The notes under the pieces were generated by a model that did no database searches, was not told the origin of the DNA, and saw only the letters and a list, made by a program, of their open reading frames with translations. Shown one piece after another: positions 24,911 to 33,641 of a DNA stretch of 64,000 nt. Position numbers and translations under genes: made by a program. Numbering within the stretch: the first letter of the stretch is position 1; every line of letters starts with the position of its first letter. This DNA comes from Pseudodonghicola xiamenensis DSM 18339. Lineage in GTDB: Bacteria > Pseudomonadota > Alphaproteobacteria > Rhodobacterales > Rhodobacteraceae. The stretch covers positions 1 through 64,000 of the forward strand of contig NZ_AUBS01000005.1 in NCBI RefSeq assembly GCF_000429365.1, written 5' to 3'.

Positions 24911-26239
24911 ATGGCCCACTACGATACCCTTTTCAGAAACGGCACGATTGCCAATCAGGACGGTGTCAGCACCGCTGACATCGGGGTGCGCGCCGGGCGC
25001 ATCGCCGCGCTTGGCTGCCTGAGCAGTGATACTGCGACGCATGTGGAAGACTGCACCGGCCTGCACATCCTGCCGGGTGTCATCGACACGCAGGTCCACT
25101 TTCGCGACCCGGGCCTGACCCACAAGGAAGATCTGGAAACTGGCTCGCTCGGGGCCGTCATGGGTGGCGTGACCGGGGTCTTCGAGATGCCCAACACGGA
25201 TCCCCTGACGACAACGCAAGAGGCTTTCGAGGCCAAGATCGCCTCGGCCACGGGCCGGATGCATTGCGATTTCGCCTTTTACATCGGCGGCACCCACGGG
25301 AACATTTCCGAGCTTGCGATGCTGGAAAAGCTGCCCGGCTGCGCCGGGATCAAGGTCTTCATGGGTTCATCGACCGGCGCGCTTCTGGTGCAGGACGACG
25401 CGGGGATCGAGGCGATCCTCTCCGCCCTCTCGCGCCGCGCCGCCTTCCATAGCGAAGACGAATACATGCTCGAACAGCGCAAGCCCCTGCGGGTGCCGGG
25501 CGATCCGTCCAGCCACCCCGTCTGGCGCTCTCCCGAGGTCGCGCTGAGTTCGACTAGACGGCTGGTCGCCCTGGCGCAGAAGACCGGCAAGCGCATCCAT
25601 GTCCTGCACGTCTCGACCGGCGAGGAGATGGAGTTCCTGGCCGAGCACAAGGACGTGGCCAGCGTCGAGGTCACGCCGCATCACCTGACGCTGGATGACA
25701 CCACCTATGCCCGCCTTGGCAATTACGCGCAGATGAATCCTCCGATCCGCGACGGGGTGCAGCGCAGGCGGATCTGGCAAGGCGTGGAGAACGGGGTCGC
25801 CGATATCCTTGGCTCCGACCATGCGCCGCACACACGGGCGGAAAAGGACCTGCCCTATCCGCAAAGCCATTCCGGGATGACCGGCGTCCAGACGCTGGTC
25901 CCCACAATGCTGGACCATGTCAACGCGGGCCGGATGAGCCTTGCCCGCTTCGTCGACATGACCAGTGCCGGGCCCAATCGCCTGTTCGGCATCGCGGGCA
26001 AGGGACGCATCGCCGTAGGGTATGACGCCGATCTGACGATCGTGGACCTGAAGCGCCGCGAGACGATTACGAATGACTGGATTGCCTCGCGGGCGGGCTG
26101 GACGCCCTATGATGGCGTGCCGGTCACCGGCTGGCCGGTGGGCACCGTGCTGCGCGGGCATCGGGTGATGTGGCAGGGAGAGCTGCTGGCACCCGCCAAA
26201 GGGCAGCCCATGCGATTTCTCGAAGCATTGCCGCACTGA
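24911..26239 (+). CDS. pyrC: Dihydroorotase variant (PyrC2) with DxQxH instead of DxHxH
   Basis: Dihydroorotase closes carbamoyl-aspartate in pyrimidine synthesis, normally with two zinc ions. In this 442-residue amidohydrolase the first metal motif, usually D-x-H-x-H, reads DTQVH (Asp59, Gln61, His63). Other ligands are present: Lys148 (IKVFMGSS), His180 (FHSEDE), His233 (LHVSTGEE) and Asp303 (SDHAPH). A DxQxH subfamily is, from memory, common in alphaproteobacteria. Loss of one His should weaken one metal site. It lies 81 bases after ribD and is probably the last gene of the Zur-box operon. Confidence 0.9.
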   Translation: MAHYDTLFRNGTIANQDGVSTADIGVRAGRIAALGCLSSDTATHVEDCTGLHILPGVIDTQVHFRDPGLTHKEDLETGSLGAVMGGVTGVFEMPNTDPLTTTQEAFEAKIASATGRMHCDFAFYIGGTHGNISELAMLEKLPGCAGIKVFMGSSTGALLVQDDAGIEAILSALSRRAAFHSEDEYMLEQRKPLRVPGDPSSHPVWRSPEVALSSTRRLVALAQKTGKRIHVLHVSTGEEMEFLAEHKDVASVEVTPHHLTLDDTTYARLGNYAQMNPPIRDGVQRRRIWQGVENGVADILGSDHAPHTRAEKDLPYPQSHSGMTGVQTLVPTMLDHVNAGRMSLARFVDMTSAGPNRLFGIAGKGRIAVGYDADLTIVDLKRRETITNDWIASRAGWTPYDGVPVTGWPVGTVLRGHRVMWQGELLAPAKGQPMRFLEALPH

Positions 26240-26340
26240 CGCCGACCGGACACCCCTGCGCGGGAGCCCGCGCCCTGCCCCGTGAGGGCATGAGCCCCTG
26301 CGGCCCGGCCGACGCCAGCAAGGGCGCGCGCACCGCCCGC

Positions 26341-27258
26341 TCAGACCGCCGCCCAATCGGGCGCAACCGAGGCGGCGATGGTCCGGTCCAGCGCCTCGAA
26401 CGTGCCAAGGCCGATGGTGTCGTACAGCTCCTGCCGGGTCTGCATCTCGGGGAGCATCGCCGTGGTGGCGCCATCGCGTGCCAAGGCGGCATAGAGCCGT
26501 TCCTGCGCCTTGTTAGCGACCCTGAGCGACGAGACCGGCCAGATCACCATATCATAGCCGAGCTCCTGGAACTCCTGCGCCGTCAGCGCTGGGGTACGGC
26601 CAAACTCGGTCATATTGGCGAGCAATTTGACACCTGGCAAAGCGGCGCGCACCTCTCGGAACATCTCCACGCTGGTCAGCGCCTCAGGGAAGACCGCATC
26701 CGCCCCGGCCTCGACATAGAGCTTCGCCCGGGCGATGGCCCCTTCAAGCCCTTCGGAAGCCGCCGCATCGGTGCGGGCGATGACCACGAGGTCGCGCGCC
26801 GCCCCTGCCGCTGCCGCCACCTTGGCCGCCATATCAGCCGCCGGCGCGATCTTCTTGTCGTTCAGATGGCCGCATTTCTTCGGCAACAGCTGGTCTTCCA
26901 GATGCACGGCGCCGGCGCCGGCCTCTTCGAAGACGCGCACCATGTGCATCACGTTCAACGCCTCGCCATAGCCGGTATCGCCATCGACCAGCAGCGGCAG
27001 GCCGGAGGCCCGGGCGATCTGGCGGATGAAGAAGGCGACCTCGTCCACCGTGATGATGCCCAGATCAGGCAGCCCCATGGAGGCGGTCATCGCCGCCCCC
27101 GAGAGATAAAGCGCGCCGAAACCGGCCGCCTTGGCCTGCAGCGCCGCCTGGCCGTTATGGGCGCCGGGAAGGCGCAGGATGCCCGGCTCGTTTAACGCCT
27201 TACGGAAACGCCGCCCGGCGCTTTCCAACGACAAGTCATCGGCAATCAGATAAGTCAT
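26341..27258 (-). CDS. prpB: 2-methylisocitrate lyase
   Basis: PrpB splits 2-methylisocitrate into pyruvate and succinate, the last step of the methylcitrate cycle for propionate. The isocitrate-lyase-superfamily core is clear: LVDGDTGYGEALNV, AVHLEDQLLPKKCGH (the KKCGH catalytic motif) and VIARTDA. The start is the ATG at 27258 (MTYLIADD), 4 bases after prpC, giving 305 residues, slightly longer than the usual 295. It is the last gene of the leftward operon thioesterase-prpD-prpC-prpB. Confidence 0.95.
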   Translation of the reverse strand: MTYLIADDLSLESAGRRFRKALNEPGILRLPGAHNGQAALQAKAAGFGALYLSGAAMTASMGLPDLGIITVDEVAFFIRQIARASGLPLLVDGDTGYGEALNVMHMVRVFEEAGAGAVHLEDQLLPKKCGHLNDKKIAPAADMAAKVAAAAGAARDLVVIARTDAAASEGLEGAIARAKLYVEAGADAVFPEALTSVEMFREVRAALPGVKLLANMTEFGRTPALTAQEFQELGYDMVIWPVSSLRVANKAQERLYAALARDGATTAMLPEMQTRQELYDTIGLGTFEALDRTIAASVAPDWAAV

Positions 27259-27262
27259 GGCA

Positions 27263-28438
27263 TCACTCCGCAGCGGCAGACAGAGGCAGGCCGCGCGCCT
27301 CAAGCGGCACGAAGGCGCGGTTGTCCGGCCCGGTGTAATTGGCCGAAGGGCGGATGATCTTGTTGTCCTCGCGCTGCTCGATCACATGGGCGCCCCATCC
27401 CGCGGTGCGCGAGATCACGAAGATCGGCGTGAACATCGCCGTCGGCACCCCCAGCAGGTGGTAGGAGACCGCCGAATACCAATCGAGGTTCGGGAACATC
27501 TTCTTGGCCTCCATCATCACCGCTTCGATCCGTTCGGCGATGTCGAACATCTTCGTCGAGCGCGCTTGTTCAGACAACGCGCGGGCGGCGCGCTTGATCA
27601 CCACATTTCGCGGGTCCGAGACGGTATAGACCGGGTGCCCGAAGCCGATCACGACCTCCTTGCGCTCCATCCTGGCCCGGATGTCCGCTTCGGCCTCATC
27701 CGGCGTGGCGTAGCGCTTCTGGATCTCGAAGGCGACCTCATTGGCGCCGCCATGTTTCGGTCCGCGCAGCGCGCCAATGGCGCCGGTCACCGCAGAATAG
27801 AGATCCGATCCGGTGCCGGCGATCGACCGCGCGGTGAAGGTCGAGGCGTTGAATTCATGCTCGGCATAGAGGTTCAGCGTGGTCTGCATCGCCCGCACAT
27901 GATCCTCGGACGGCGCCTGCCCATGCAGCAGATGCAGGAAATGCCCGGCGATGGTTGCATCCTCCGTCTCCACCTCGATCCGCCGGCCGTTCTGGGCGTA
28001 GTGATACCAGTAAAGCAGCATCGAGCCCTGCGCCGCGATCAACCGGTCGGTGATGTCGCGCGCGCCGGGAGTGTTATGGTCGACGGCCTCCGGCAAGGCG
28101 CAGCCCAGCGCCGAAACGCCCGAGCGCAGCACATCCATCGGATGGGCAGCGGCCGGAATCGCCTCCAGCGTCTCCCGCACCGCCTTCGGCAAGCCGCGCA
28201 GGGCGCGCAGCTTGGCCTTATAGGCGGAAAGCTCCGAGGCCGTAGGCAGGCTGCCGTGGATCAGCAGATGCGCCACCTCCTCATAGGTGCAGGCCTCTGC
28301 CAGATCGAGGATGTCATAGCCGCGATAATGCAGATCGTTGCCGCTCTGGCCCACGGAACACAGCGCGGTGTTGCCCGCCGTGACGCCCGAAAGCGCCACG
28401 GATTTCTTCGGCTTCCTGATGGGATCGCTCATCCTCAT
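27263..28438 (-). CDS. prpC: 2-methylcitrate synthase
   Basis: PrpC condenses propionyl-CoA with oxaloacetate. The citrate-synthase fold shows the catalytic His regions ([33 protein letters not shown]) and lacks the N-terminal extension of hexameric citrate synthases, as expected for PrpC. 391 residues. The ATG at 28438 overlaps the prpD stop (ATGA); ATG 28432 is an alternative. Confidence 0.95.
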   Translation of the reverse strand: MRMSDPIRKPKKSVALSGVTAGNTALCSVGQSGNDLHYRGYDILDLAEACTYEEVAHLLIHGSLPTASELSAYKAKLRALRGLPKAVRETLEAIPAAAHPMDVLRSGVSALGCALPEAVDHNTPGARDITDRLIAAQGSMLLYWYHYAQNGRRIEVETEDATIAGHFLHLLHGQAPSEDHVRAMQTTLNLYAEHEFNASTFTARSIAGTGSDLYSAVTGAIGALRGPKHGGANEVAFEIQKRYATPDEAEADIRARMERKEVVIGFGHPVYTVSDPRNVVIKRAARALSEQARSTKMFDIAERIEAVMMEAKKMFPNLDWYSAVSYHLLGVPTAMFTPIFVISRTAGWGAHVIEQREDNKIIRPSANYTGPDNRAFVPLEARGLPLSAAAE

Positions 28439-29949
28439 GCCCTCCAGTCAAAAATGCCGGTCGGGCGCGGCAGGCCCAGCTTGTCCGGCGTCACGGTGAA
28501 ATTGATCTGCCCCAGCTCGCCCGGTTTCAGATCGGCCAGCCCCTCGGCGGCGGCCAGGAACCGGGTCTGTTCCGCGGAGCTCAGCACACCGTCGGAGAGG
28601 GTCAGGAACTTGCGCTTGTAGTCGGCGCGCCCGAACGGGCGGGCGCCCTCGGGATGGGCATCGGCCAGCGCCAGTTCGTCGACGATCTTGGAGCCGTCAT
28701 CCAGCGTCACCGTCACCCGGCCGCCAAAGGCCTTCTCCTTCGGATCGCGGGCATGATAGCGGCGCGTCCATTCCGGGTCCTCGGCGGTCGAGATCTTGTG
28801 CCACAGCGCCACGGTCGAAGGCCGCTGCGCGCGCTCGGGGGTGTAGCTGTCGACGTGGTGCCAGCCGCCGTCCTCAAGCGCCACGGCGAAGATATACATG
28901 ATCGAATGATCCAGCGTTTCGCGGCTGGCTTTCGGGTCCATCTTCTGCGGGTCGTTGGCGCCGGTGCCGATGACGTTGTGGGTGTGGTGCGAGGTCTCGA
29001 TCAGGATGGATTTCACCTTGGAGAGATCGCCGATCTTCGGCCCCATCCGTCGCGCCAGGTCGATCAGTGCCTGGGACTGGTATTCGGCCGAATGCTCCTT
29101 GGTGTAGGTGTCGAGGATCGCCCGCTTGGCCTCTCCCGCCTCCGGCAGCGGCACATAATAGACGGCCTCGGGCCCCGACAGCAGCCAGGCGATGAAACCG
29201 TCCTCACCCTCCCAGGCCGGGCTCGGCGCGCCTTCGCCCCGCATCACCCGATCCACCGCCTCGATCGCCATCTTGCCGGCGAAGGCGGGGGCATAGGCCT
29301 TCCACGAGGAAATCTCGCCCTTGCGAGATTGACGAGTGGTCGTCGTCACATGCAGCGCCTGCTGGATCGCCTGATAGATCACCTCGGTCGGCAGGGTCAG
29401 CGCCGTGCCGATCCCGGCGGCGGCTGACGGTCCGAGGTGGGCGATATGGTCGATCTTGTGTTCGTGCAGGCAGATGCCTTTCACCAGATCCACCTGGATT
29501 TCATAGCCGGTCGCCAGGCCGCGGATCAGATCGGCGCCTGACAACCCGCAATGCTGCGCCACGGCAAGAATCGGCGGGATATTGTCACCGGGGTGGGAAT
29601 ACTCGGCGGCCAGGAAGGTGTCGTGGAAATCCAGCTCGCGCACCGCCGTGCCATTCGCCCAGGCCGCCCATTCCGGGCTGACCCGAGTGCCCTCGGCCAT
29701 GCCGAAGACCGTGGCGCCGCGGGCGTAAGGGTGGCAGAGCGCCTGCGCCCGGGCCGAGGCGACGGGGCGGCGCGCAACCGAGGCCGCCGCCACCGCCGCG
29801 TTGTCGATCACCCGATTGATGATCATCTCGGTAACATCGGGTTCGACCGCCACCGGATCGGCCGCCACTTCGGCGATCTTCCAGGCCAGCTGATCTTCGC
29901 GGGCCAGATGTTCGGCGGACTTATACGTCCGCACCTCATGCGTCTTCAT
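28435..29949 (-). CDS. prpD: 2-methylcitrate dehydratase
   Basis: PrpD dehydrates 2-methylcitrate to 2-methyl-cis-aconitate. This MmgE/PrpD-family protein of 504 residues includes [19 protein letters not shown] and [18 protein letters not shown]. The start at 29949 ([19 protein letters not shown]) overlaps the thioesterase stop (ATGA). No AcnD or PrpF gene is present, so hydration of the intermediate would rely on PrpD-linked aconitase activity elsewhere. Confidence 0.95.
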   Translation of the reverse strand: MKTHEVRTYKSAEHLAREDQLAWKIAEVAADPVAVEPDVTEMIINRVIDNAAVAAASVARRPVASARAQALCHPYARGATVFGMAEGTRVSPEWAAWANGTAVRELDFHDTFLAAEYSHPGDNIPPILAVAQHCGLSGADLIRGLATGYEIQVDLVKGICLHEHKIDHIAHLGPSAAAGIGTALTLPTEVIYQAIQQALHVTTTTRQSRKGEISSWKAYAPAFAGKMAIEAVDRVMRGEGAPSPAWEGEDGFIAWLLSGPEAVYYVPLPEAGEAKRAILDTYTKEHSAEYQSQALIDLARRMGPKIGDLSKVKSILIETSHHTHNVIGTGANDPQKMDPKASRETLDHSIMYIFAVALEDGGWHHVDSYTPERAQRPSTVALWHKISTAEDPEWTRRYHARDPKEKAFGGRVTVTLDDGSKIVDELALADAHPEGARPFGRADYKRKFLTLSDGVLSSAEQTRFLAAAEGLADLKPGELGQINFTVTPDKLGLPRPTGIFDWRA

Positions 29950-30368
29950 GCTGTCTCTTCCTTTCTGAAATCCTCTGCCGCGATGACGCGCGGCCGCCCG
30001 GTCGCATCCACCGCCACCATCTCGAACGCACCCGAGAGCACCGCGCGGCGCTGGCCGCTGACGATCTCCTCCGCCACCCCCTCCACCGCGACGGAGAGCG
30101 AGGCGCACCCGACCCGGGTGACCCGCGCGCTCAGCTCCAGAAGCTCCCCCACCCGCACCGGAGCGGGAAAATTGCTGCGGGTGGCGCTGGCCAGAACCAC
30201 CGGGCCACGCGCCCGCCGGCTGGCGGCGACAAAGGCCGCCTTGGCCATCAGCGACAGGCCGTTGCCACCGAACAGCGTGCCGTAATGGTTGGCCTGATCG
30301 GGAAAGATCATCTCGACCGTCACGGTCGCCGGCTCTGTTTCCTGGGGGGCGGTCATCGTCTGCCTCAC
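29946..30368 (-). CDS. Acyl-CoA thioesterase, hotdog fold (YciA-like)
   Basis: This 140-residue hotdog thioesterase has [38 protein letters not shown], whose Asn-His and GG correspond to the active-site helix of YciA/BFIT-type enzymes. Its role may be to release CoA from accumulating propionyl-CoA. It is the first gene of the prp operon, overlapping prpD by 4 bases and diverging from a ScfR-type regulator. ATG 30356 is an alternative start. Confidence 0.88.
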   Translation of the reverse strand: MRQTMTAPQETEPATVTVEMIFPDQANHYGTLFGGNGLSLMAKAAFVAASRRARGPVVLASATRSNFPAPVRVGELLELSARVTRVGCASLSVAVEGVAEEIVSGQRRAVLSGAFEMVAVDATGRPRVIAAEDFRKEETA

Positions 30369-30380
30369 GTCCTCGGATCA

Positions 30381-30488
30381 TTCGCAAGATTGGCAAGGCA
30401 GAGGTTCACACAAAGTAGGAAGTCATATAAACTACTGAAAATGAATAGATTTGCGAATGACCCTGAGGGATTTTGCGAATGTTGCGAA
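30381..30488. promoter_or_regulatory. Repeated TTGCGAA motifs in the prp/ScfR divergent promoter
   Basis: TTGCGAA occurs at 30451-30457, 30473-30479 and 30482-30488, and inverted (TTCGCAA) at 30381-30387 with a near copy TTGGCAA after it. The three direct copies sit just before the regulator start, the inverted one just before the prp operon. Related regulators (PccR, RamB, PrpR) bind TTTGCAAA-like motifs, so these are the likely binding sites. Confidence 0.65.
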
Positions 30489-30498
30489 GGTGTCAGCA

Positions 30499-31884
30499 AT
30501 GAAAAAGACCTTCATGGGGGTGCGTCTGCGCCGCCTGCGCGAGGAACGGGGGATGAGCCAGGCGGCACTGGCCCGGGCGCTGGGGCTGTCGCCCAGCTAT
30601 CTCAACCAGATGGAACGCAATCAGCGGCCGCTGACCGTGCCGGTGCTGCTGAAGCTGAACGCGGTCTTCGGTCTTGACGTGCAGCTGTTCTCGGAAGCCG
30701 AGGAGGCGCGACTGATCCCCGATCTGCGCGCCGCACTCGCCGATCAGGGCGCCGGCGCCGCCCTGGCCGAGGTGCGCGAGATCGCGGCCAACATGCCCGA
30801 TGTCGCCCGCGCCATCATCGCCATGCAGGCGCGGCTGCGTGAGGCGGCCGAACAGATCGACCTGATCAGCGGCCGCATCACCGGAGAGCTGGGCGCCACC
30901 CTGGCCCCCTTCGAGGCGGTGCGCGATTACTTCTATACCCACCGCAACTATATCCCCTCGCTCGACGAAGCGGGTGAAGCCATCGGTCGGGGCCTGCGGA
31001 CGGGGCGGATGGCCGAGGGGCTGACCGACCGGCTGGCCGGGCGCCACGGCATCCGGGTGACGCTGGAGGATGGGGCGGCGGCGCTGCGGCGCTTCGATCC
31101 CGGCGCGCGGCTTTTGACCCTGTCGGCCCGCCTGTCGCCGGGGCAGCGGGCGTTCCAGATGGCGACGCAGCTGGCCTTTCTCGAACAGGGGGCGGAGATC
31201 GACCGGCTGGCCGCCGAGGCGCCGATGGACAGCACCGAGGCGCGCGACCTGCTGCGCATCGGGCTGGCCAATTATTTCGCCGGTGCGGTGATCCTGCCCT
31301 ATGGTGCCTTTGTCGAGGCAGCGGAGGACGAGCGGTACGATATCGAACTTCTGGCCCGCCAGTTTGGCGTCGGGTTCGAGACCACCTGTCACCGGTTGTC
31401 GACCCTGCAGCGGCCGCAGGCACGCGGCGTACCGTTCTTCTTCATCCGCGTCGACCGGGCCGGCAACATCTCCAAACGCCAATCGGCAACCGATTTCCAC
31501 TTCAGCCGCATCGGCGGCTCCTGTCCGCTGTGGAATGTCTACGAGGCGTTTTCCCGCCCCGGCGAGGTGCTGACCCAGGTGGCGCAGATGCCGGACGGAC
31601 GGTCATACCTCTGGGTCGCGCGCACGGTCAGCCATGGCGCCGGCGGCTATGGCGCGCCGGTCAAACGCTTTGCCGTGGCGCTCGGCTGCGATCTGGCCCA
31701 TGCGGACCGGCTGGTCTATGCCCGCGGGCTGGATCTGAGAAACCCGGCGCTCGCCACCCCGATCGGCGCCGGCTGCAAGGTCTGCGACCGCCCGGCCTGC
31801 CCGCAACGCGCCTTTCCCGCCACCGGGCGAGAGCTGCACCCCGATCCCAACCGATCGCGGTTTGCCCCCTATTCCGGCGGCTGA
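30499..31884 (+). CDS. ScfR-family regulator of the prp operon (PccR/PrpR-like)
   Basis: Short-chain fatty acyl-CoA regulators have an XRE helix-turn-helix at the N-terminus (MSQAALARALGLSPSYLNQME), an ImmA/IrrE-like middle with degenerate protease features and a C-terminal domain with paired Cys (GAGCKVCDRPACPQRAFP). They activate propionate and acetate assimilation genes on binding acyl-CoA. I chose the ATG at 30499 because the repeated TTGCGAA motifs lie just before it; this gives 461 residues. It diverges from the prp operon. A close relative controls aceB at 35421. Confidence 0.88.
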   Translation: MKKTFMGVRLRRLREERGMSQAALARALGLSPSYLNQMERNQRPLTVPVLLKLNAVFGLDVQLFSEAEEARLIPDLRAALADQGAGAALAEVREIAANMPDVARAIIAMQARLREAAEQIDLISGRITGELGATLAPFEAVRDYFYTHRNYIPSLDEAGEAIGRGLRTGRMAEGLTDRLAGRHGIRVTLEDGAAALRRFDPGARLLTLSARLSPGQRAFQMATQLAFLEQGAEIDRLAAEAPMDSTEARDLLRIGLANYFAGAVILPYGAFVEAAEDERYDIELLARQFGVGFETTCHRLSTLQRPQARGVPFFFIRVDRAGNISKRQSATDFHFSRIGGSCPLWNVYEAFSRPGEVLTQVAQMPDGRSYLWVARTVSHGAGGYGAPVKRFAVALGCDLAHADRLVYARGLDLRNPALATPIGAGCKVCDRPACPQRAFPATGRELHPDPNRSRFAPYSGG

Positions 31885-31894
31885 CGGCAAAGGC

Positions 31895-31916
31895 CGCCGC
31901 CCCGGCGGGGGCGGCG
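31895..31916. terminator. GC-rich hairpin between convergent genes
   Basis: A perfect 9-bp stem (31895-31903 with 31908-31916) and a 4-base loop sit between the ScfR-type gene and the converging aceA. No T-run follows on either strand, so it may terminate both transcripts only weakly. Confidence 0.5.
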
Positions 31917-31947
31917 ACCGTCGCACCGGGGCGGCGCCCGCGTGGTG

Positions 31948-33558
31948 CTATTCAGCTGCGAATTGGTTCATCGTGTTGGCCGAGCCGCCCGCTTTCAGCG
32001 CGCGGTCGCCACCGACCATTTCCTTGAAGCTGTCACCCAGATCGGAGCCGACCTCGTGCTGGTGCTTGACCGCCGAAATACCGCGCCGGATTTCCGCGCG
32101 CTGGACGGTGGCGACATAGGCCAGCATCTTGTCACCGCCGAAATAGCCATGGCTCAGCTCGTCCATCGCCTTGGCGGTCAGATGGAAGGTCGGCAGGGTG
32201 ATCAGGTTGTGGAACACCCCGGCCCGCGCCGCGATATCGGTCTGGAAGGCCCGCAGCCGCGCGTCTGCCTCAAGGCCCAGATCGGTATCGTCGAACTCGG
32301 CCTTCATCAGCTCATTGCCCTCGGGATAGTCGCCTTCGGCGATCTTGCCTTCTGCCAGCCATTGTTCGCGGACCTGCTTGCGCAGGTTCAGCGTCCAGTT
32401 GAAGCTGGGCGAGTTGTTATAGGTCAGCTTGGCGCCCGGTGCCTTCTCGCGGATTTCCGCCACCATGCCGGCGATCTCGTCGACATTGGGGGTGTCGGTC
32501 TCGATCCACAGCAGGTCGGCGCCGCCCTCGTTCAGCGAAGCAATGCAATCCTCGATCACACGGGCGCGGCCGGTGTTCGGTTTGAACGGGAAGAGACCGT
32601 TGGGCAGGCGGCGCGGCTTGACGAACTCGCCGCGCTGATAAAGCGCCAATTCCCCCTCGCGGATCGGATTGGCCTCGCTGATCGCCTCGGTATCGAGCCA
32701 CTTGATGTATTCGGCGGCCAGATCGCCCGGCGCCTGGCTGACCGGCACCTTCTGGGTGAGACCGGCTCCGAGGCTGTCGGTGCGGGCGACGATCACCCCA
32801 TCCTCGACCCCCAGCTCCTCGAAGGCCAGACGGCAGGCGCGCAGCTTTTCGATGAAATCCTCGCGCGGAACCGTCACCTTGCCATCCTGGTGGCCACATT
32901 GCTTGGCATCCGACACCTGGTTCTCGATCTGGAGCGCGCAGGCGCCGGCCTTGATCAGCTCCTTGGCCAGCAGATAGGTCGCGTGTTCGTTGCCGAAGCC
33001 CGCGTCGATATCGGCGATGATCGGCACCACATGGGTTTCAAAGGCGTCGATCGCGGCAATCGCCTCGGCGCGGGCCGCATCGGTTGGAGCGGCGCGCAGG
33101 TCTTTGAACAGATCGTTCAGCGCCACCTCATCGGCCTGCCGCAACGAGGTGTAGATTTCCGCGATCAGATCGGCGACGGCGGTTTTCTCATGCATCGACT
33201 GGTCGGGCAGATGGCCCCAGCGGTTGCGCAGCCCGGCAACCATCCAGCCGGAGAGATAGACATAGGTGCCCTTGGCGGTGCCGCGCAGCCGCTTGACCGC
33301 CTTGATCATCTGCTGGGCGTGGAAGCCCGACCAGCAGCCCAGAGACTGGGTGAATTTCGAACTGTCGGCGTCATAGGCGGCCATGTCGGCCCGCATCACA
33401 TGGGCCATCTCGCGGGCGATCTCCAGATGGGTGTCCCAGGTGTTTTGCAGCTTGAGCTGGACGATATCGTCGACCGAGACGCCGCCCGGGGCCTGACCCT
33501 CCGGGTAGCGGGCCAGCGCGTCCGCGCGCAATTCGGCATAGGGTTTGCGATGTGCCAT
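31948..33558 (-). CDS. aceA: Isocitrate lyase
   Basis: This is the first enzyme of the glyoxylate bypass, splitting isocitrate into glyoxylate and succinate. The active-site signature reads KQCGHQDGK (usually KKCGH), with IIADIDAGFGNEHATY and the NNSPSFNW substrate loop. 536 residues, the long form found in many alphaproteobacteria. The start at 33558 (MAHRKPYAELRADAL) follows a GGAGACAG site. It lies 83 bases after aceB on the same strand; both probably share the promoter at 35.3 kb. Confidence 0.95.
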   Translation of the reverse strand: MAHRKPYAELRADALARYPEGQAPGGVSVDDIVQLKLQNTWDTHLEIAREMAHVMRADMAAYDADSSKFTQSLGCWSGFHAQQMIKAVKRLRGTAKGTYVYLSGWMVAGLRNRWGHLPDQSMHEKTAVADLIAEIYTSLRQADEVALNDLFKDLRAAPTDAARAEAIAAIDAFETHVVPIIADIDAGFGNEHATYLLAKELIKAGACALQIENQVSDAKQCGHQDGKVTVPREDFIEKLRACRLAFEELGVEDGVIVARTDSLGAGLTQKVPVSQAPGDLAAEYIKWLDTEAISEANPIREGELALYQRGEFVKPRRLPNGLFPFKPNTGRARVIEDCIASLNEGGADLLWIETDTPNVDEIAGMVAEIREKAPGAKLTYNNSPSFNWTLNLRKQVREQWLAEGKIAEGDYPEGNELMKAEFDDTDLGLEADARLRAFQTDIAARAGVFHNLITLPTFHLTAKAMDELSHGYFGGDKMLAYVATVQRAEIRRGISAVKHQHEVGSDLGDSFKEMVGGDRALKAGGSANTMNQFAAE

Positions 33559-33641
33559 GATCTGTCTCCTCTTTGGCGGATGAAAGGCAGCGCCCGGAAG
33601 GCCCGGGTCGCCGAAGGAGGATGCGGTACGAATGGGCTGCA

